Source: Thiodiazotropha sp040507035
Lineage (GTDB): Bacteria > Pseudomonadota > Gammaproteobacteria > Chromatiales > Chromatiaceae
DNA length: 64,000 bases
Assembly: GCA_040507035.1 (NCBI GenBank)
Contig: JBEVVR010000042.1
Span: 4,909-68,908, forward strand
Direction of reading: 5' to 3'
This document shows, one piece after another, positions 18,163 through 26,609 of this stretch. Every line of letters begins with the position of its first letter. Within the stretch, counting starts at the first letter, position 1. Position numbers and translations under genes: made by a program. The notes beneath the pieces were generated by a model. It ran no database searches. It had not been told where the DNA came from and was given only the letters and a program-made list of their open reading frames with translations.

Positions 18163-19138
18163 CGTTTTTGATCAACTCCTCGCTATCCAGGACCTGCCAG
18201 AAAGTTCCGGTCTGTAACCCTGTCGCCTCACCCACCAGTTTTTTACCCCCCTCCTTGGCCAGCACATCAAATACCTTTGATGCAACGTTCATTCCATTCT
18301 CCTTCAAGCCATAGGGTATCCCTGCTCTATAGCCCTGTTTCAGGTTATCGAGCGTGGCACTGTCTTTTGCCTTGGTCAGCGGTTTGATGATCTCCCACTC
18401 TTCGTCACTCTGATGCAAAATCCGTTTTGCGGCATACGAGGCTTTGAACAGAGCTGTAATCAATTGTGTATTCTTCTCCGCCCATTTGCTTGAGAAGACC
18501 CAACCCAGCATGGGAACTGGTTCTTTGATACCTAATCCATCGAGCATAGATTTGACATTGACCAGTGGTAACATACCTGCGGCCTGGAGACGTGCACCAT
18601 AGTGCCAGAAATTCAATACGGCGGGCAGATCGCCCTTGAGCATGAGCTGATTAAGCAGCGGCGGTGCGGCAAATGCGGGTTCCACGGCATTGGCGATATC
18701 CAGTCCCAGCTTACGACCGAAGGCCTGTAACAGAAGCCAACTTTTATCGACTGGTCCCCCGGCCACACCAAGCTTGAGATCCTTCAAATCGGATAACTGC
18801 TGCACAGCGGCATCGGGTCGGACATAGAGACCACCCACAGTTAGAGAGTAGGGAAAGAAGGTGTAATCTTTTCCTGCCGCCCGTTGTCTGTTTACCCAGA
18901 TCCAATCGCTGACGATCACATCGACCGCTCCTCCCTGCAGTGCAATGCTGTTCGCATTCTTGGAACTCAAGGGAACAATCTTGATCGCGAAACCATATTT
19001 TCTGTCGAGTTGATGCCGGATAATTACATCCATCTCCCAGTTCACTGTTCCAAACTGGAGCACACCCACCCGTAATTGCTCCACGGCCTGTGCAGAAAAA
19101 CAAGTAATGAAGAGTAAAAAAGCAATAATCCTGTTCAT
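18146..19138 (-). CDS. NitT/TauT-type ABC transporter substrate-binding protein
   Basis: A 330-residue exported protein. The signal peptide (IIAFLLFITCFSAQA) is followed by a type 2 binding fold of the NMT1/SsuA group: LRVGVLQFGTVNWEMD opens the domain, and GGAVDVIVSDWIWVNRQ is the helix-strand segment common to the family. I chose the ATG at 19138 because it gives a normal signal peptide; the frame can be extended to 19174. No strong ribosome site is seen for either start. The ligand is unknown. Confidence 0.85.
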   Translation of the reverse strand: MNRIIAFLLFITCFSAQAVEQLRVGVLQFGTVNWEMDVIIRHQLDRKYGFAIKIVPLSSKNANSIALQGGAVDVIVSDWIWVNRQRAAGKDYTFFPYSLTVGGLYVRPDAAVQQLSDLKDLKLGVAGGPVDKSWLLLQAFGRKLGLDIANAVEPAFAAPPLLNQLMLKGDLPAVLNFWHYGARLQAAGMLPLVNVKSMLDGLGIKEPVPMLGWVFSSKWAEKNTQLITALFKASYAAKRILHQSDEEWEIIKPLTKAKDSATLDNLKQGYRAGIPYGLKENGMNVASKVFDVLAKEGGKKLVGEATGLQTGTFWQVLDSEELIKNDVARQ

Positions 19139-19716
19139 GTCGCTTAGTTCAGTAAAAGTGTTGGAGGATTGCACATTTTCGGACTGCAGATAGTTGGTGC
19201 TTCTGTTTAGAGAATAACAGACCGTAAGTGGTAGAAAAACAGATTACAAATCATGTTTGATTCCAAATAGCGACAGACTATGTGCAATCTCAACTCGATT
19301 GACTTGATACGAAAACAGACTACCCAAACCTTAAGAGGGAGCGATAGATAATTCTGTTTCGATATTATGAGTACCAATTATTGTATAGTTTCAACGTCTG
19401 GTAGAGAGGAAATATTCCTTTAGTAAAAACAGGATCTACCTGGCGACGTTTCCCACCCTGCGCTCTCTCAGCAGGTGTTGCATCTAAGCAACAGTATGAG
19501 GAGTAACTGACCGCGGAATATGTCTTCGAACGGCTATGTAACAAACCATCCTGTTTCCGTACCACCCCTTAGCACTGCTTTTCTTACCGCTGTCCCAGAT
19601 TAGTACAACCCAAAGCGGATGATTGTCTTAAAAAAGGGACAGAGCGTCACATCAATAATCTGACACCTTAATCTACTCACCTCCTATCTTACTGTTATTT
19701 CTATCAATAATCATAG

Positions 19717-19731
19717 TGGCATAGGGCTTGC
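19717..19731 (+). promoter_or_regulatory. Sigma-54 promoter upstream of the porin gene
   Basis: TGGCATAGGGCTTGC has intact TGGCA and TTGC cores and the required ten bases between GG and GC. The start site would be near 19743, about 109 nt before the porin ATG. It is the second RpoN-type site near the AcoR-family activator gene. Confidence 0.72.
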
Positions 19732-19742
19732 AATTTCGCCAA

Positions 19743-19823
19743 AACCAAGAGCAGTGTAATTTTTTTGCAACAAATAATGCTCTTTGTCGTGACGACAGTT
19801 ACGGCCATCACAGGCCGTTTTTT
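19743..19823 (+). ncRNA. Putative sigma-54-dependent leader RNA or sRNA (about 81 nt)
   Basis: From the predicted sigma-54 start near 19743, a transcript would meet a terminator-like hairpin (19801-19818) with a run of six T. No other plus-strand gene lies upstream to need a terminator. The RNA could therefore be an independent small RNA, or an attenuated leader of the porin mRNA. It can also form a GAGCA/TGCTC stem (19749-19782) and a small GTCG/CGAC stem. No protein frame is seen. The call rests on the promoter and terminator only. Confidence 0.4.
19801..19823 (+). terminator. Intrinsic terminator-like hairpin in the porin leader
   Basis: ACGGCC and GGCCGT pair exactly around ATCACA and are followed directly by TTTTT. 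The hairpin ends 28 bases before the porin ATG and just before its AGAGAGGAG ribosome site, so it lies inside the leader and would stop most transcripts unless overridden. Confidence 0.65.
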
Positions 19824-19851
19824 ATAAACAAAGAGAGGAGCCCAACTCGAT

Positions 19852-21033
19852 ATGAACAAATCCAAACTCGTATTGGCAATGCTAGGAGGAGTTTGTCTGG
19901 CCAGCGCCGGAACCGCCAACGCAGTTAACTGGCAAGCCGGTGACTGGACACTCGGACTGGGAGGCAATATCAACGCCTTCTATACAATCACATCATGCGA
20001 TACAGGTGATCTGAATTCGGGAGGCACGACTCTGGCGGGTCTTGCTTGCGGCTCTACCGATGACGATGCACATTCAGTATCAAACGGCTTGTTGCCCGCA
20101 TCGCTTAATTTCAGCGCAACTACCAATCAGAACGGTTATGACCTTGCCGCCCACGTCAACGTCTATTATGGACTGGCCTCTCAAGGTGGTGGCGGTAGTG
20201 ATGCCTTGGCATTCTCCACGGTTGATGCCCGTCAGGTCTATCTGACTTTCGGAAACGACAACATGGGTACCGTACTTGCCGGACGTAACTTCGGTCTGTT
20301 CGGGCTCGATGCCATTTTGAACGACATCAGTCTTGTAGGCATAGGTCCTACATTCACTGCGGACAACCCGGGGCATACCACCCTGGGCGGACTCGGCTAT
20401 GGTTATGTCTATGTTGATCGGCTGGCACAAATCAACTGGACCACACCGGACATGGGTGGTTTCTCCGCCACCATCGGTATCTTCAACCCGATGAACGGAA
20501 ATGCCACCGGTGGTTCCGCTGCGGGTCAGGATTCACCCGGCTTTCACGGTAAGGCAAGCTACAAGTGGGATGGAGATATGAGCGGCATGGTCTCCGCTAC
20601 CTTCATCAGCCAGGATGTGGACCTGGGCGGCTCTGACAGCACCATGAGGGGCTGGGATATTTTCGGCAAACTCGGTCTTGGTGATTTTGGTCTCGCCGCC
20701 TATGTCTACGACGGTGAAGGCATGTCCACCCTGGCCCTCGGCGGTCTGGTATTTCCAGGCTTCGATGCCGTTACCGGTGACGCCGAAGAGTCCAGTGGCT
20801 ACTACCTGCAAGGCACCTACAAGATGGGCAATACCAAACTGGGACTTCACTGGAGTGAGAGTGAGCAAGAGAAGCTCACCGAGGTTGAAAACACCCGTAT
20901 CACCCTTGGTGTCTATCACAACTTGACGCCTGCGTTGACGCTAATGGCTGAATATTCCGACATGGAGAGTGAAACCTCGATTGGCTCGGATGACACCAAT
21001 GCATTCAATGTTGGTGCGATTCTGTTCTTTTGA
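19852..21033 (+). CDS. Outer-membrane porin (Gram-negative porin family)
   Basis: A 393-residue protein with a signal peptide (1-24, cleaved after ANA) and a general trimeric-porin sequence. VNWQAGDWTLGLGGNINAF is the first strand, DARQVYLTFGNDNMGTVLAGR is the conserved strand-turn-strand before loop 3, and the last residue is Phe (VGAILFF), as required for barrel assembly. Two Cys in an external loop (about 48 and 64) may form a disulfide. An AGAGAGGAG ribosome site precedes the ATG. It stands beside the alcohol-oxidation genes behind a sigma-54 promoter, so it may admit alcohols or related compounds; that is inference. Confidence 0.92.
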   Translation: MNKSKLVLAMLGGVCLASAGTANAVNWQAGDWTLGLGGNINAFYTITSCDTGDLNSGGTTLAGLACGSTDDDAHSVSNGLLPASLNFSATTNQNGYDLAAHVNVYYGLASQGGGGSDALAFSTVDARQVYLTFGNDNMGTVLAGRNFGLFGLDAILNDISLVGIGPTFTADNPGHTTLGGLGYGYVYVDRLAQINWTTPDMGGFSATIGIFNPMNGNATGGSAAGQDSPGFHGKASYKWDGDMSGMVSATFISQDVDLGGSDSTMRGWDIFGKLGLGDFGLAAYVYDGEGMSTLALGGLVFPGFDAVTGDAEESSGYYLQGTYKMGNTKLGLHWSESEQEKLTEVENTRITLGVYHNLTPALTLMAEYSDMESETSIGSDDTNAFNVGAILFF

Positions 21034-21088
21034 TCGTTAGTGCTGTTCCATAACAATAATAATTTCTCCGAGTTGATGGGTATTGACA

Positions 21089-21120
21089 GGCCGGGTGACT
21101 TACCCCGGCCTTTTCTTTTA
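21089..21120 (+). terminator. Intrinsic terminator of the porin gene
   Basis: GGCCGGG (21089-21095) pairs with CCCGGCC (21104-21110) around an eight-base loop and is followed by TTTTCTTTTA. It lies 56 bp after the porin stop, which separates the porin transcript from the next gene and excludes the longer reading of that gene. Confidence 0.88.
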
Positions 21121-21132
21121 TTATTAGGGCCT

Positions 21133-21747
21133 ATGACTAGACTAGACAATTTAACATTAAACACCATCATTGCCACCCTGGCACTGCTCATGTTTGCACG
21201 AGTCGAGGCCGCCCATCTCTACAGTTCCAGCCTGCTAGAGATCCACTCGGTCGCTGCAGAGAATCAAGCCCGCAACGCACACCCGGTATATGGCGTCGAT
21301 CAGCTAACCCTGGCAAGGCTGTTTGCTTCCATCCAAGTCAGTTCGGAAACGGAAAATGGCTCAACCATCTACCTGATGAGCGAACTCAATGCGGAGCGGA
21401 TTGCAGATCAGGTGTTGTTGTCATTGAGACGCCTGCGTGCCAACCAGGATATGCACCTGGTGATCTATCGCAGCGTAGGAGGTTCGATATCAAGTAAGCG
21501 ATACTCGACGGGAATCCGGCTCTTTGCCGACAGTTTGGGGTTGAATCTGATATTTGGTCAGGTAGATACTTTTCAGGATGATTTTCGTGGTCCGGACAGA
21601 AAGCTTGCCCCTGCAGGCTCCCGTAACAAAGTCCGGCTGCAGGGCGGCTCGATTGTTGCCGCTGATTGGTTCGAGTTTAAAGAGGGGCGATCCGATTGGA
21701 TGATCTATCCAATGCCTAAACAGCCGAAATCCAGGCTTCGCATGTAA
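21133..21747 (+). CDS. Exported protein of unknown function, CsiV-like
   Basis: A 204-residue protein with an N-terminal signal (about 8-25, ending VEA). The stretch AERIADQVLLSLRRLRAN followed by MHLVIYRS resembles exported CsiV-like proteins, but the match is weak and I leave the function open. I start it at the ATG at 21133, because the longer frame begins inside the porin terminator. The ribosome site is weak (AGGG). It could be transcribed by readthrough from the porin or from its own promoter. Confidence 0.6.
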   Translation: MTRLDNLTLNTIIATLALLMFARVEAAHLYSSSLLEIHSVAAENQARNAHPVYGVDQLTLARLFASIQVSSETENGSTIYLMSELNAERIADQVLLSLRRLRANQDMHLVIYRSVGGSISSKRYSTGIRLFADSLGLNLIFGQVDTFQDDFRGPDRKLAPAGSRNKVRLQGGSIVAADWFEFKEGRSDWMIYPMPKQPKSRLRM

Positions 21748-21842
21748 TCGATGAGGGACCCAGACAAGCCTAACAGGATGAGGATCAAGCCATACAGGCA
21801 TCACAAATAAAATGGTAACTTGCAGAGTTTGCGAACAACATC

Positions 21843-22235
21843 TCAACCATCTCCGCCACCACCATCTGCACCTCCACCATCGAGACCGCCCGCGTCAATT
21901 CCTCCACCATAATCGGAGGAGACTGAAGCGATATCAGAGACTTCAAAACAGACGTTACCCTGGAAATGAAGCTCAGCGATTTCAGAGCGCATCGCATCGT
22001 AATCACAGTTTTCGCCTGTCTCCTTATGGTACTGTTCAAACGCCTCTCTGTTTGAAAACATGGCTATTCCGTAGCAGGCATCACTGACACTGAGTCCGGA
22101 GCGCTGAATCGTACTTTTGACTTGCAGGGGCGTGTATGTTTTTGATTTGCCATAGTCTTTTGCAAGCAATAACGGTAACTTCCTGATATAGGATTTAATC
22201 GCCCTGTTTCTCTGGATGTTTGCGATCAGTTCCAT
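21843..22235 (-). CDS. Small protein with Gly/Asp-rich tail, unknown function
   Basis: A 130-residue cytoplasmic protein. A basic N-terminus (NIQRNRAIKSYIRKLP), a helical middle and a YTPLQVKSTIQRSGLS segment precede a low-complexity tail of Gly and Asp (about residues 111-130) with the DGGG unit repeated. The ribosome site (AAAAGGAGTGTTT) is excellent. Similar small proteins with Gly-rich ends occur in several proteobacteria without known function. The tail composition recalls disordered, sometimes metal-binding, ends. No operon partner is evident. Confidence 0.7.
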   Translation of the reverse strand: MELIANIQRNRAIKSYIRKLPLLLAKDYGKSKTYTPLQVKSTIQRSGLSVSDACYGIAMFSNREAFEQYHKETGENCDYDAMRSEIAELHFQGNVCFEVSDIASVSSDYGGGIDAGGLDGGGADGGGGDG

Positions 22236-22318
22236 TAAACACTCCTTTTTTTAGCTGTGACTTTGATCAGCTAAAACCGAGACCAGGTTTATTATTCAAC
22301 AAGCAGATAGAGGCAATA

Positions 22319-23302
22319 TTACTCGTCGTTGCTGAGCTTAACCACATAGTCGAAGACGCCATATACAACCTGCGCCATCTTTTCGAAGTTCAACCGTTCC
22401 GCCCTGTCGAGTTCCGTGTGGTAGGCACGATTCCTGTAGAATGCGGTATCGGTAATCATCACCGCCGGGTAGCCATGGTGCCAAAAGTTTCTGTGGTCAG
22501 AAAAGTCGACACCTGGAATAAAGGCCGGGGCGTTGACTGAGTAGACAGGAAAATCCATCACTTGAGCCATGGATGCCTTCATGCGTTGTGCCTGCATTGA
22601 CATCAGTTGATCAACGACAGCGATGAAATTCCCAGTGGAAGGATAGAAGAGTTTTAACAACAGCATAGGGTAGTCTTGGCTTGCTTCTTCCTCGGAATAG
22701 TAGCCGATCATCTCCAGGGCGATCATCAGTTTTACATCCACACCTGTCTCGGCAAGCGATTTGGCATACACCGCACTGCCCATGTTATCCGATCGGAAGA
22801 AAGGCGGCTCTTCCAAGGTAAATGCCACCAGTACAACCTTCGTCTTAAGCTCAACTCTACCCAACAGTCTGGCAATTTCCAACAAGCCTGCGACACCGCT
22901 GGCGTTGTCGTCCGCACCGGGATGCTCATCCTCGGCATCATAGTGCGCGCCGACCACTATAATTTCTTCTCCCTGTGGTCCGAACTCTGCGATGATGTTC
23001 TTGTACTCCGAGCCATTAACCTCGAATAATTGTTCGGTAACGTGTCCGCCGGATGTGTTTAAAGACTCGGCTATGTAGCTTGCAACTTTGTTCAGATTTT
23101 CTGTATGCTGAAAATCTCTTGGCACCATATCCTCTGACAGCACTAAAGTGTGTCTTTTCAGTGCGGCAGAGTCTACAGTATGTGGAGTGCTTTTTGAGGC
23201 TTCTTTTAGTGGAAACGCGGGTCTGGCCAGAATCAGCCAAAGCATGCCAAGAATAACGACAAGTGCTGTTATTATTCTACCTAGTGACTCCAATAAATTC
23301 AT
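22319..23302 (-). CDS. M28-family zinc peptidase, membrane-anchored or exported
   Basis: A 327-residue protein. The N-terminal hydrophobic stretch (about 8-26) is an uncleaved anchor or signal. The peptidase domain carries the paired-zinc ligands His and Asp in VGAHYDAED and ADDNASG, the catalytic Glu pair in FTLEEPPFF, Asp/Glu in LEMIGY, and a final His in AYHTELD. The family comprises aminopeptidases and carboxypeptidases acting on exported peptides. The ribosome site GGAGATT is strong. It is followed on the same strand by nothing within the next gene's frame. Confidence 0.88.
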   Translation of the reverse strand: MNLLESLGRIITALVVILGMLWLILARPAFPLKEASKSTPHTVDSAALKRHTLVLSEDMVPRDFQHTENLNKVASYIAESLNTSGGHVTEQLFEVNGSEYKNIIAEFGPQGEEIIVVGAHYDAEDEHPGADDNASGVAGLLEIARLLGRVELKTKVVLVAFTLEEPPFFRSDNMGSAVYAKSLAETGVDVKLMIALEMIGYYSEEEASQDYPMLLLKLFYPSTGNFIAVVDQLMSMQAQRMKASMAQVMDFPVYSVNAPAFIPGVDFSDHRNFWHHGYPAVMITDTAFYRNRAYHTELDRAERLNFEKMAQVVYGVFDYVVKLSNDE

Positions 23303-23355
23303 AATCTCCTCTGAGAACTATACAGGAACTATTTAGACAGCTAATTGCTCTATCC

Positions 23356-24027
23356 TTACTCAATAATTGAATATATTCTTCTTGCCTCCGATTTTTTCAT
23401 TCCATTGAAATGCCACCATTCATGAGACAGGGGATAAAATCCTGCTTTTGTCATAACACGTTTCAACAGATCTCGATTCTGCTGTTGATTGGCAGATATT
23501 TCAAAACCGGCCTGTTTCAGAAAATAGTGCCAATATAATTTGGTGTGACTGCTGTAAAAAGGACTTGGCCCCATATCAAGTCTATTTCCGTTTTCATCAA
23601 CTATAGTGATGTCAACAGCAATACCATAATTATGCATCGAACCTTTGTCGGGGTTGGCCACGTACTTCTCAAATCGAGTGTTCTTCATTTTTTCATACAT
23701 AGCGCGAGTAACAGATCTAGGTCGCGCTGCATCAAGCACTTGCAGTGAATGTGCCGGTTTCTCTTTTTTCAATATCTCTTGAGCTTTTGCCAGCAGTACT
23801 GCAACCTCTTTTCGTAAATAAGCTTTATCAAGTCCACTATAGAAGTCTTCCTCGAAGAAGTTCTTCTTAGGGTCAGAATTAACAAGATCAACCTTTATTG
23901 AACTATCAATCACATTTACATCAATAAGACCCGCCTCCAAAAACCTCTCTTCGATATCGTTTGCCACTAAATAGCCTGGCAATGACAGGAGAAGCACCAG
24001 AGAAAATACTTTTTTTAAATGATTCAC
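23356..24027 (-). CDS. D-Ala-D-Ala dipeptidase / VanX-like M15 peptidase
   Basis: A 223-residue exported protein. The M15D zinc motif SMHNYGIAVDIT supplies His and Asp, and HEWWHFN supplies the catalytic Glu and the last His. LDAARPRSV is the VanX conserved Arg region. VanX-type enzymes hydrolyse D-Ala-D-Ala or related muropeptides, here probably for wall recycling rather than vancomycin resistance, because no vanHA genes accompany it. I chose a GTG at 24027, which gives a good signal peptide; the frame can be extended to a TTG at 24090. Confidence 0.83.
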   Translation of the reverse strand: MNHLKKVFSLVLLLSLPGYLVANDIEERFLEAGLIDVNVIDSSIKVDLVNSDPKKNFFEEDFYSGLDKAYLRKEVAVLLAKAQEILKKEKPAHSLQVLDAARPRSVTRAMYEKMKNTRFEKYVANPDKGSMHNYGIAVDITIVDENGNRLDMGPSPFYSSHTKLYWHYFLKQAGFEISANQQQNRDLLKRVMTKAGFYPLSHEWWHFNGMKKSEARRIYSIIE

Positions 24028-24262
24028 CTTGAACCTTGTTATTTTTTCGGTATCGTCGTCTTGTTCGATCAGTTCCCATCCAGTGGACAACAGTTTTTAT
24101 AATAATAGTTCCTTATAGTGTTTCATGAGCTTCTTGTTTAATAGCACCCAGACATACAGCTCGCATACACTTTACTTCATCATCAGATACTCTTGAAGAT
24201 GCTAGCGCATTTACATGATCAACACCTACAGTATGTCAGTGAACGATGGCAAACAACATGAT

Positions 24263-24727
24263 TCATTTCTTATCTATACCTTGACGCTCTAGAGTAAACA
24301 CCACACCGGGTGTGTGACCAACGATAGTTCTATAACGTATTTTATCCGGAGTAGTGCCTAGTAATCTATATACCTTAAAGCGCGGTCCATTAGCTGGGTT
24401 TTCGTCCTGAGCCTCTAAATTCGGGTCATTTCTTGTAATGTAGACGCTACCGTCACAGTACCAGTCTCGAACCACTTCAGGCTGTATGTACATAGCTCCG
24501 TCTTCGGTTTGAATCGTAATCTTTAATGTTAGCTTTCCCTCTGAATCATACGTTGCTGTCTGTATGTTGGTATATTTACCTTTTCGATTGTATGTCTCAC
24601 TATGCCATGAACCCAGAAAGTGCTCACAGTTGTTTGAATAAGACGCAGGGGGAACCGTATCCGCCGTCGCCAAGACTTTAGTTGCAAAAAACACCAAAAT
24701 TATCTGCAATATATATATTGACTTCAT
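24263..24727 (-). CDS. Exported small protein of unknown function
   Basis: A 154-residue protein with a clear signal peptide (ILQIILVFFATKVLA). The mature part begins with Thr/Pro and contains two Cys (NNCEHF, WYCDGS) that may form a disulfide. FLGSWHSETYNRKGKYT and the following strands suggest a small lipocalin-like or META-like beta fold, but the family is not recognised. It is monocistronic, between the VanX-like gene and a Lys-rich protein gene. Confidence 0.65.
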   Translation of the reverse strand: MKSIYILQIILVFFATKVLATADTVPPASYSNNCEHFLGSWHSETYNRKGKYTNIQTATYDSEGKLTLKITIQTEDGAMYIQPEVVRDWYCDGSVYITRNDPNLEAQDENPANGPRFKVYRLLGTTPDKIRYRTIVGHTPGVVFTLERQGIDKK

Positions 24728-24894
24728 TTCATACTCTTCCTAGATATTATACGAACTACTATCCAAGTCATTTACTTTACGATTTCATTTTATTAAAGAA
24801 TCGTAAATTAACCATCCTTATCCTCACTAGGATTAAAGAATTTATCGCTGTTTGTGGTTGCAGACATCCATGTCAGAGCTAGGATTTAGTCAAG

Positions 24895-25356
24895 TCAGGA
24901 CAAAATTGTCTCCAGCTCTTGCTGGGAATAGCCAACCTCATCACCAAAACTGTCTCTAAGGTCTTGATTTGCCATTGCCCTAGCCGCATCCTTGGCTTGG
25001 CCGTTCTCGAGGTGGAATTCGTATCTGTCGCGGAGAAAACCATGTTGTTTCCACGCGTGTTTTTGCGTGACACCGATTCGAGCTGTTCTTTGGGATCGCA
25101 AAAAATTGGTGGCAGTGCCTATTTGTTTCCGTTTCTTGTCCTTTTTATCACTCTTCTCGCCTTTACTGTCAGACTTTTTCAACCGTTTGTGCAGATTGCC
25201 GATAAGTTCATCTCTATCCTTCAATTCCGCTTTGAGTTTCTTTATCTTGTCGGTCAAGGTCTGAATGACGGCATCACCTGAAACAGTGGCGCTGTGTTTT
25301 AGTTTCCCCTTCCCCTTCTTAAGTTTTTTCTTTAGCTTTTTATCTTTTTTCTTCAT
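24895..25356 (-). CDS. Lys-rich coiled-coil protein of unknown function
   Basis: A 153-residue highly charged protein. Residues 1-20 and 62-77 are almost purely Lys-rich, and about 32-60 form a predicted coiled coil. The C-terminal 70 residues contain GTATNFLRSQRTARIGVTQ and a helical acidic end. The composition suggests nucleic-acid or polyanion binding, but no known domain is visible. The AAGGAG ribosome site is strong. I cannot name a family. Confidence 0.65.
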   Translation of the reverse strand: MKKKDKKLKKKLKKGKGKLKHSATVSGDAVIQTLTDKIKKLKAELKDRDELIGNLHKRLKKSDSKGEKSDKKDKKRKQIGTATNFLRSQRTARIGVTQKHAWKQHGFLRDRYEFHLENGQAKDAARAMANQDLRDSFGDEVGYSQQELETILS

Positions 25357-25410
25357 ACAACAACTCCTTCCTCATATTTAATTTGAAATCCTTCTCTCTA
25401 TTGTCAATAT

Positions 25411-26403
25411 TCAGCCAGGGATCTTTATCAAAGCACGGCCACGCACCTTACCCTGCAATATCTCTTCCGCTGCAGCGGGTAGCTCTTCAAAGGGGATTTC
25501 GACAATCATCTTTTCCAACTGCTCAAGGTCAAGATCCCTTGCCAGCCTCTGCCATGCCTGTTGGCGTTTTTCGATGGAAGCCATCACCGAATCAATACCA
25601 TACAGGGTAACACCTCGAAGTATAAAGGGTGCCACAGAGGTGGGAAGATCCATAGACTCGGCCAGTCCGCAGGCAGCTACGGCGCCGCCGTAGTTGATCT
25701 GACTGAGCACATTCGCCAAGGTATTCCCCCCCGCCACGTCGATGGCGGCGGCCCAGCGCTCTTTTGCCAGTGCTTTGACCTTGCCGCTGAATTCGTTGCG
25801 ATCGATGACATCTTTGGCACCCAAACCGATTAGGTAATCCCTTTGTGATGATCTGCCACTCGATGCCGTCACCTGATAGCCAAGCCGGGAGAGGATCGAG
25901 ACCGCCACGCTGCCGACACCGCCGGCGGCGCCGGTGACCAGTACTTCCCCACTCTCCGGGGTCACCCCATGTTGCTCCAGGGCCATCACACACAACATGG
26001 CGGTATAGCCGGCGGTACCCACAGCCATGGCCTGGCGCGGGGTAAAGCCCTCCGGTAGTGCAACCAGCCAATCCCCTTTCACCCTTGCCATACCGGCATA
26101 ACCACCACTATGGACCTCGCCCACACCAAAGCCATTCAGCACCACCTGATCGCCCTGCTTGAAACCGGGATGCTCGGAACTGACCACACTACCGGCAAAA
26201 TCGATGCCGGGCACCAGCGGGAAACGCCTCACAACCGGTGCGCTAGCGGTCAGTGCAAGACCGTCTTTGTAGTTGAGGGTCGAGTACTCCACCTTGACGG
26301 TGACATCCCCATCCATCAACGCATCGAGGGTGATTTGTTTCAATTCGGCGACCTGACCGCTGTCGGTCTTCGAGATCAGGTAGGCGGGAAAGGTTTCTGA
26401 CAT
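25411..26403 (-). CDS. acuI: Acrylyl-CoA reductase AcuI/YhdH
   Basis: A 330-residue medium-chain dehydrogenase/reductase of the YhdH/AcuI group. LNYKDGLALT near residue 45 and PLVPGIDFAGSV at about 63 are group signatures, and GAAGGVGSVAV (about 157) is the NADPH-binding motif. There are no structural-zinc Cys residues, as expected. AcuI reduces acryloyl-CoA to propionyl-CoA, which detoxifies acryloyl-CoA in DMSP and 3-hydroxypropionate metabolism. It is separated from the upstream hydrogenase genes by a strong terminator at 26464. Confidence 0.92.
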   Translation of the reverse strand: MSETFPAYLISKTDSGQVAELKQITLDALMDGDVTVKVEYSTLNYKDGLALTASAPVVRRFPLVPGIDFAGSVVSSEHPGFKQGDQVVLNGFGVGEVHSGGYAGMARVKGDWLVALPEGFTPRQAMAVGTAGYTAMLCVMALEQHGVTPESGEVLVTGAAGGVGSVAVSILSRLGYQVTASSGRSSQRDYLIGLGAKDVIDRNEFSGKVKALAKERWAAAIDVAGGNTLANVLSQINYGGAVAACGLAESMDLPTSVAPFILRGVTLYGIDSVMASIEKRQQAWQRLARDLDLEQLEKMIVEIPFEELPAAAEEILQGKVRGRALIKIPG

Positions 26404-26463
26404 GAGATCCTCTTCTATTTTTTCACATAATCACACTTGCCCTGTTATATACCCTGGCAAGGG

Positions 26464-26491
26464 AAAAAAAAAGCGCGGTAAAACCGCGCTT
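26464..26491 (-). terminator. Intrinsic terminator after the hydrogenase operon
   Basis: AAGCGCGGT (26471-26479) pairs exactly with ACCGCGCTT (26483-26491) around AAA. On the minus strand the stem is followed by a run of at least seven T. It lies 120 bp after the hyaC stop and stops hydrogenase transcription before acuI. Confidence 0.9.
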
Positions 26492-26556
26492 TCTTACAAT
26501 TGCCATCTTGGTCACCACTAAGCGTGCCAATCCTATAAAGGAGTTTACTTAATCAC

Positions 26557-26590
26557 ATTTGCGTTGATTAGCGTTCATTTGCGGACTTAA
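26557..26590. repeat. Interspersed GCGTTNATT repeat, copy 2
   Basis: TTTGCGTTGATTAGCGTTCA followed by TTTGCGGACTTAA repeats the composite motif seen at 16647 and 30826. This copy lies between the hydrogenase terminator and the hyaC stop. Confidence 0.7.
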
Positions 26591-26609
26591 TATTCAAATA
26601 ACAATCACC

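Larger units (their letters stand above)
19139..19851. other. Gene-free region between ABC operon and porin
   Basis: This stretch of about 710 bp carries divergent control elements. Its left part should promote the ABC operon on the minus strand. Its right part holds the sigma-54 promoter and the leader terminator of the porin gene, listed separately. I see no convincing protein gene; a 66-codon minus-strand frame at 19365-19565 has no family and no ribosome site. Confidence 0.5.

Noticed and set aside
19365..19565. A 66-codon minus-strand frame in the porin upstream area
   Set aside because: It has no ribosome site, no family and an unusual composition; the region is better explained as regulatory DNA.
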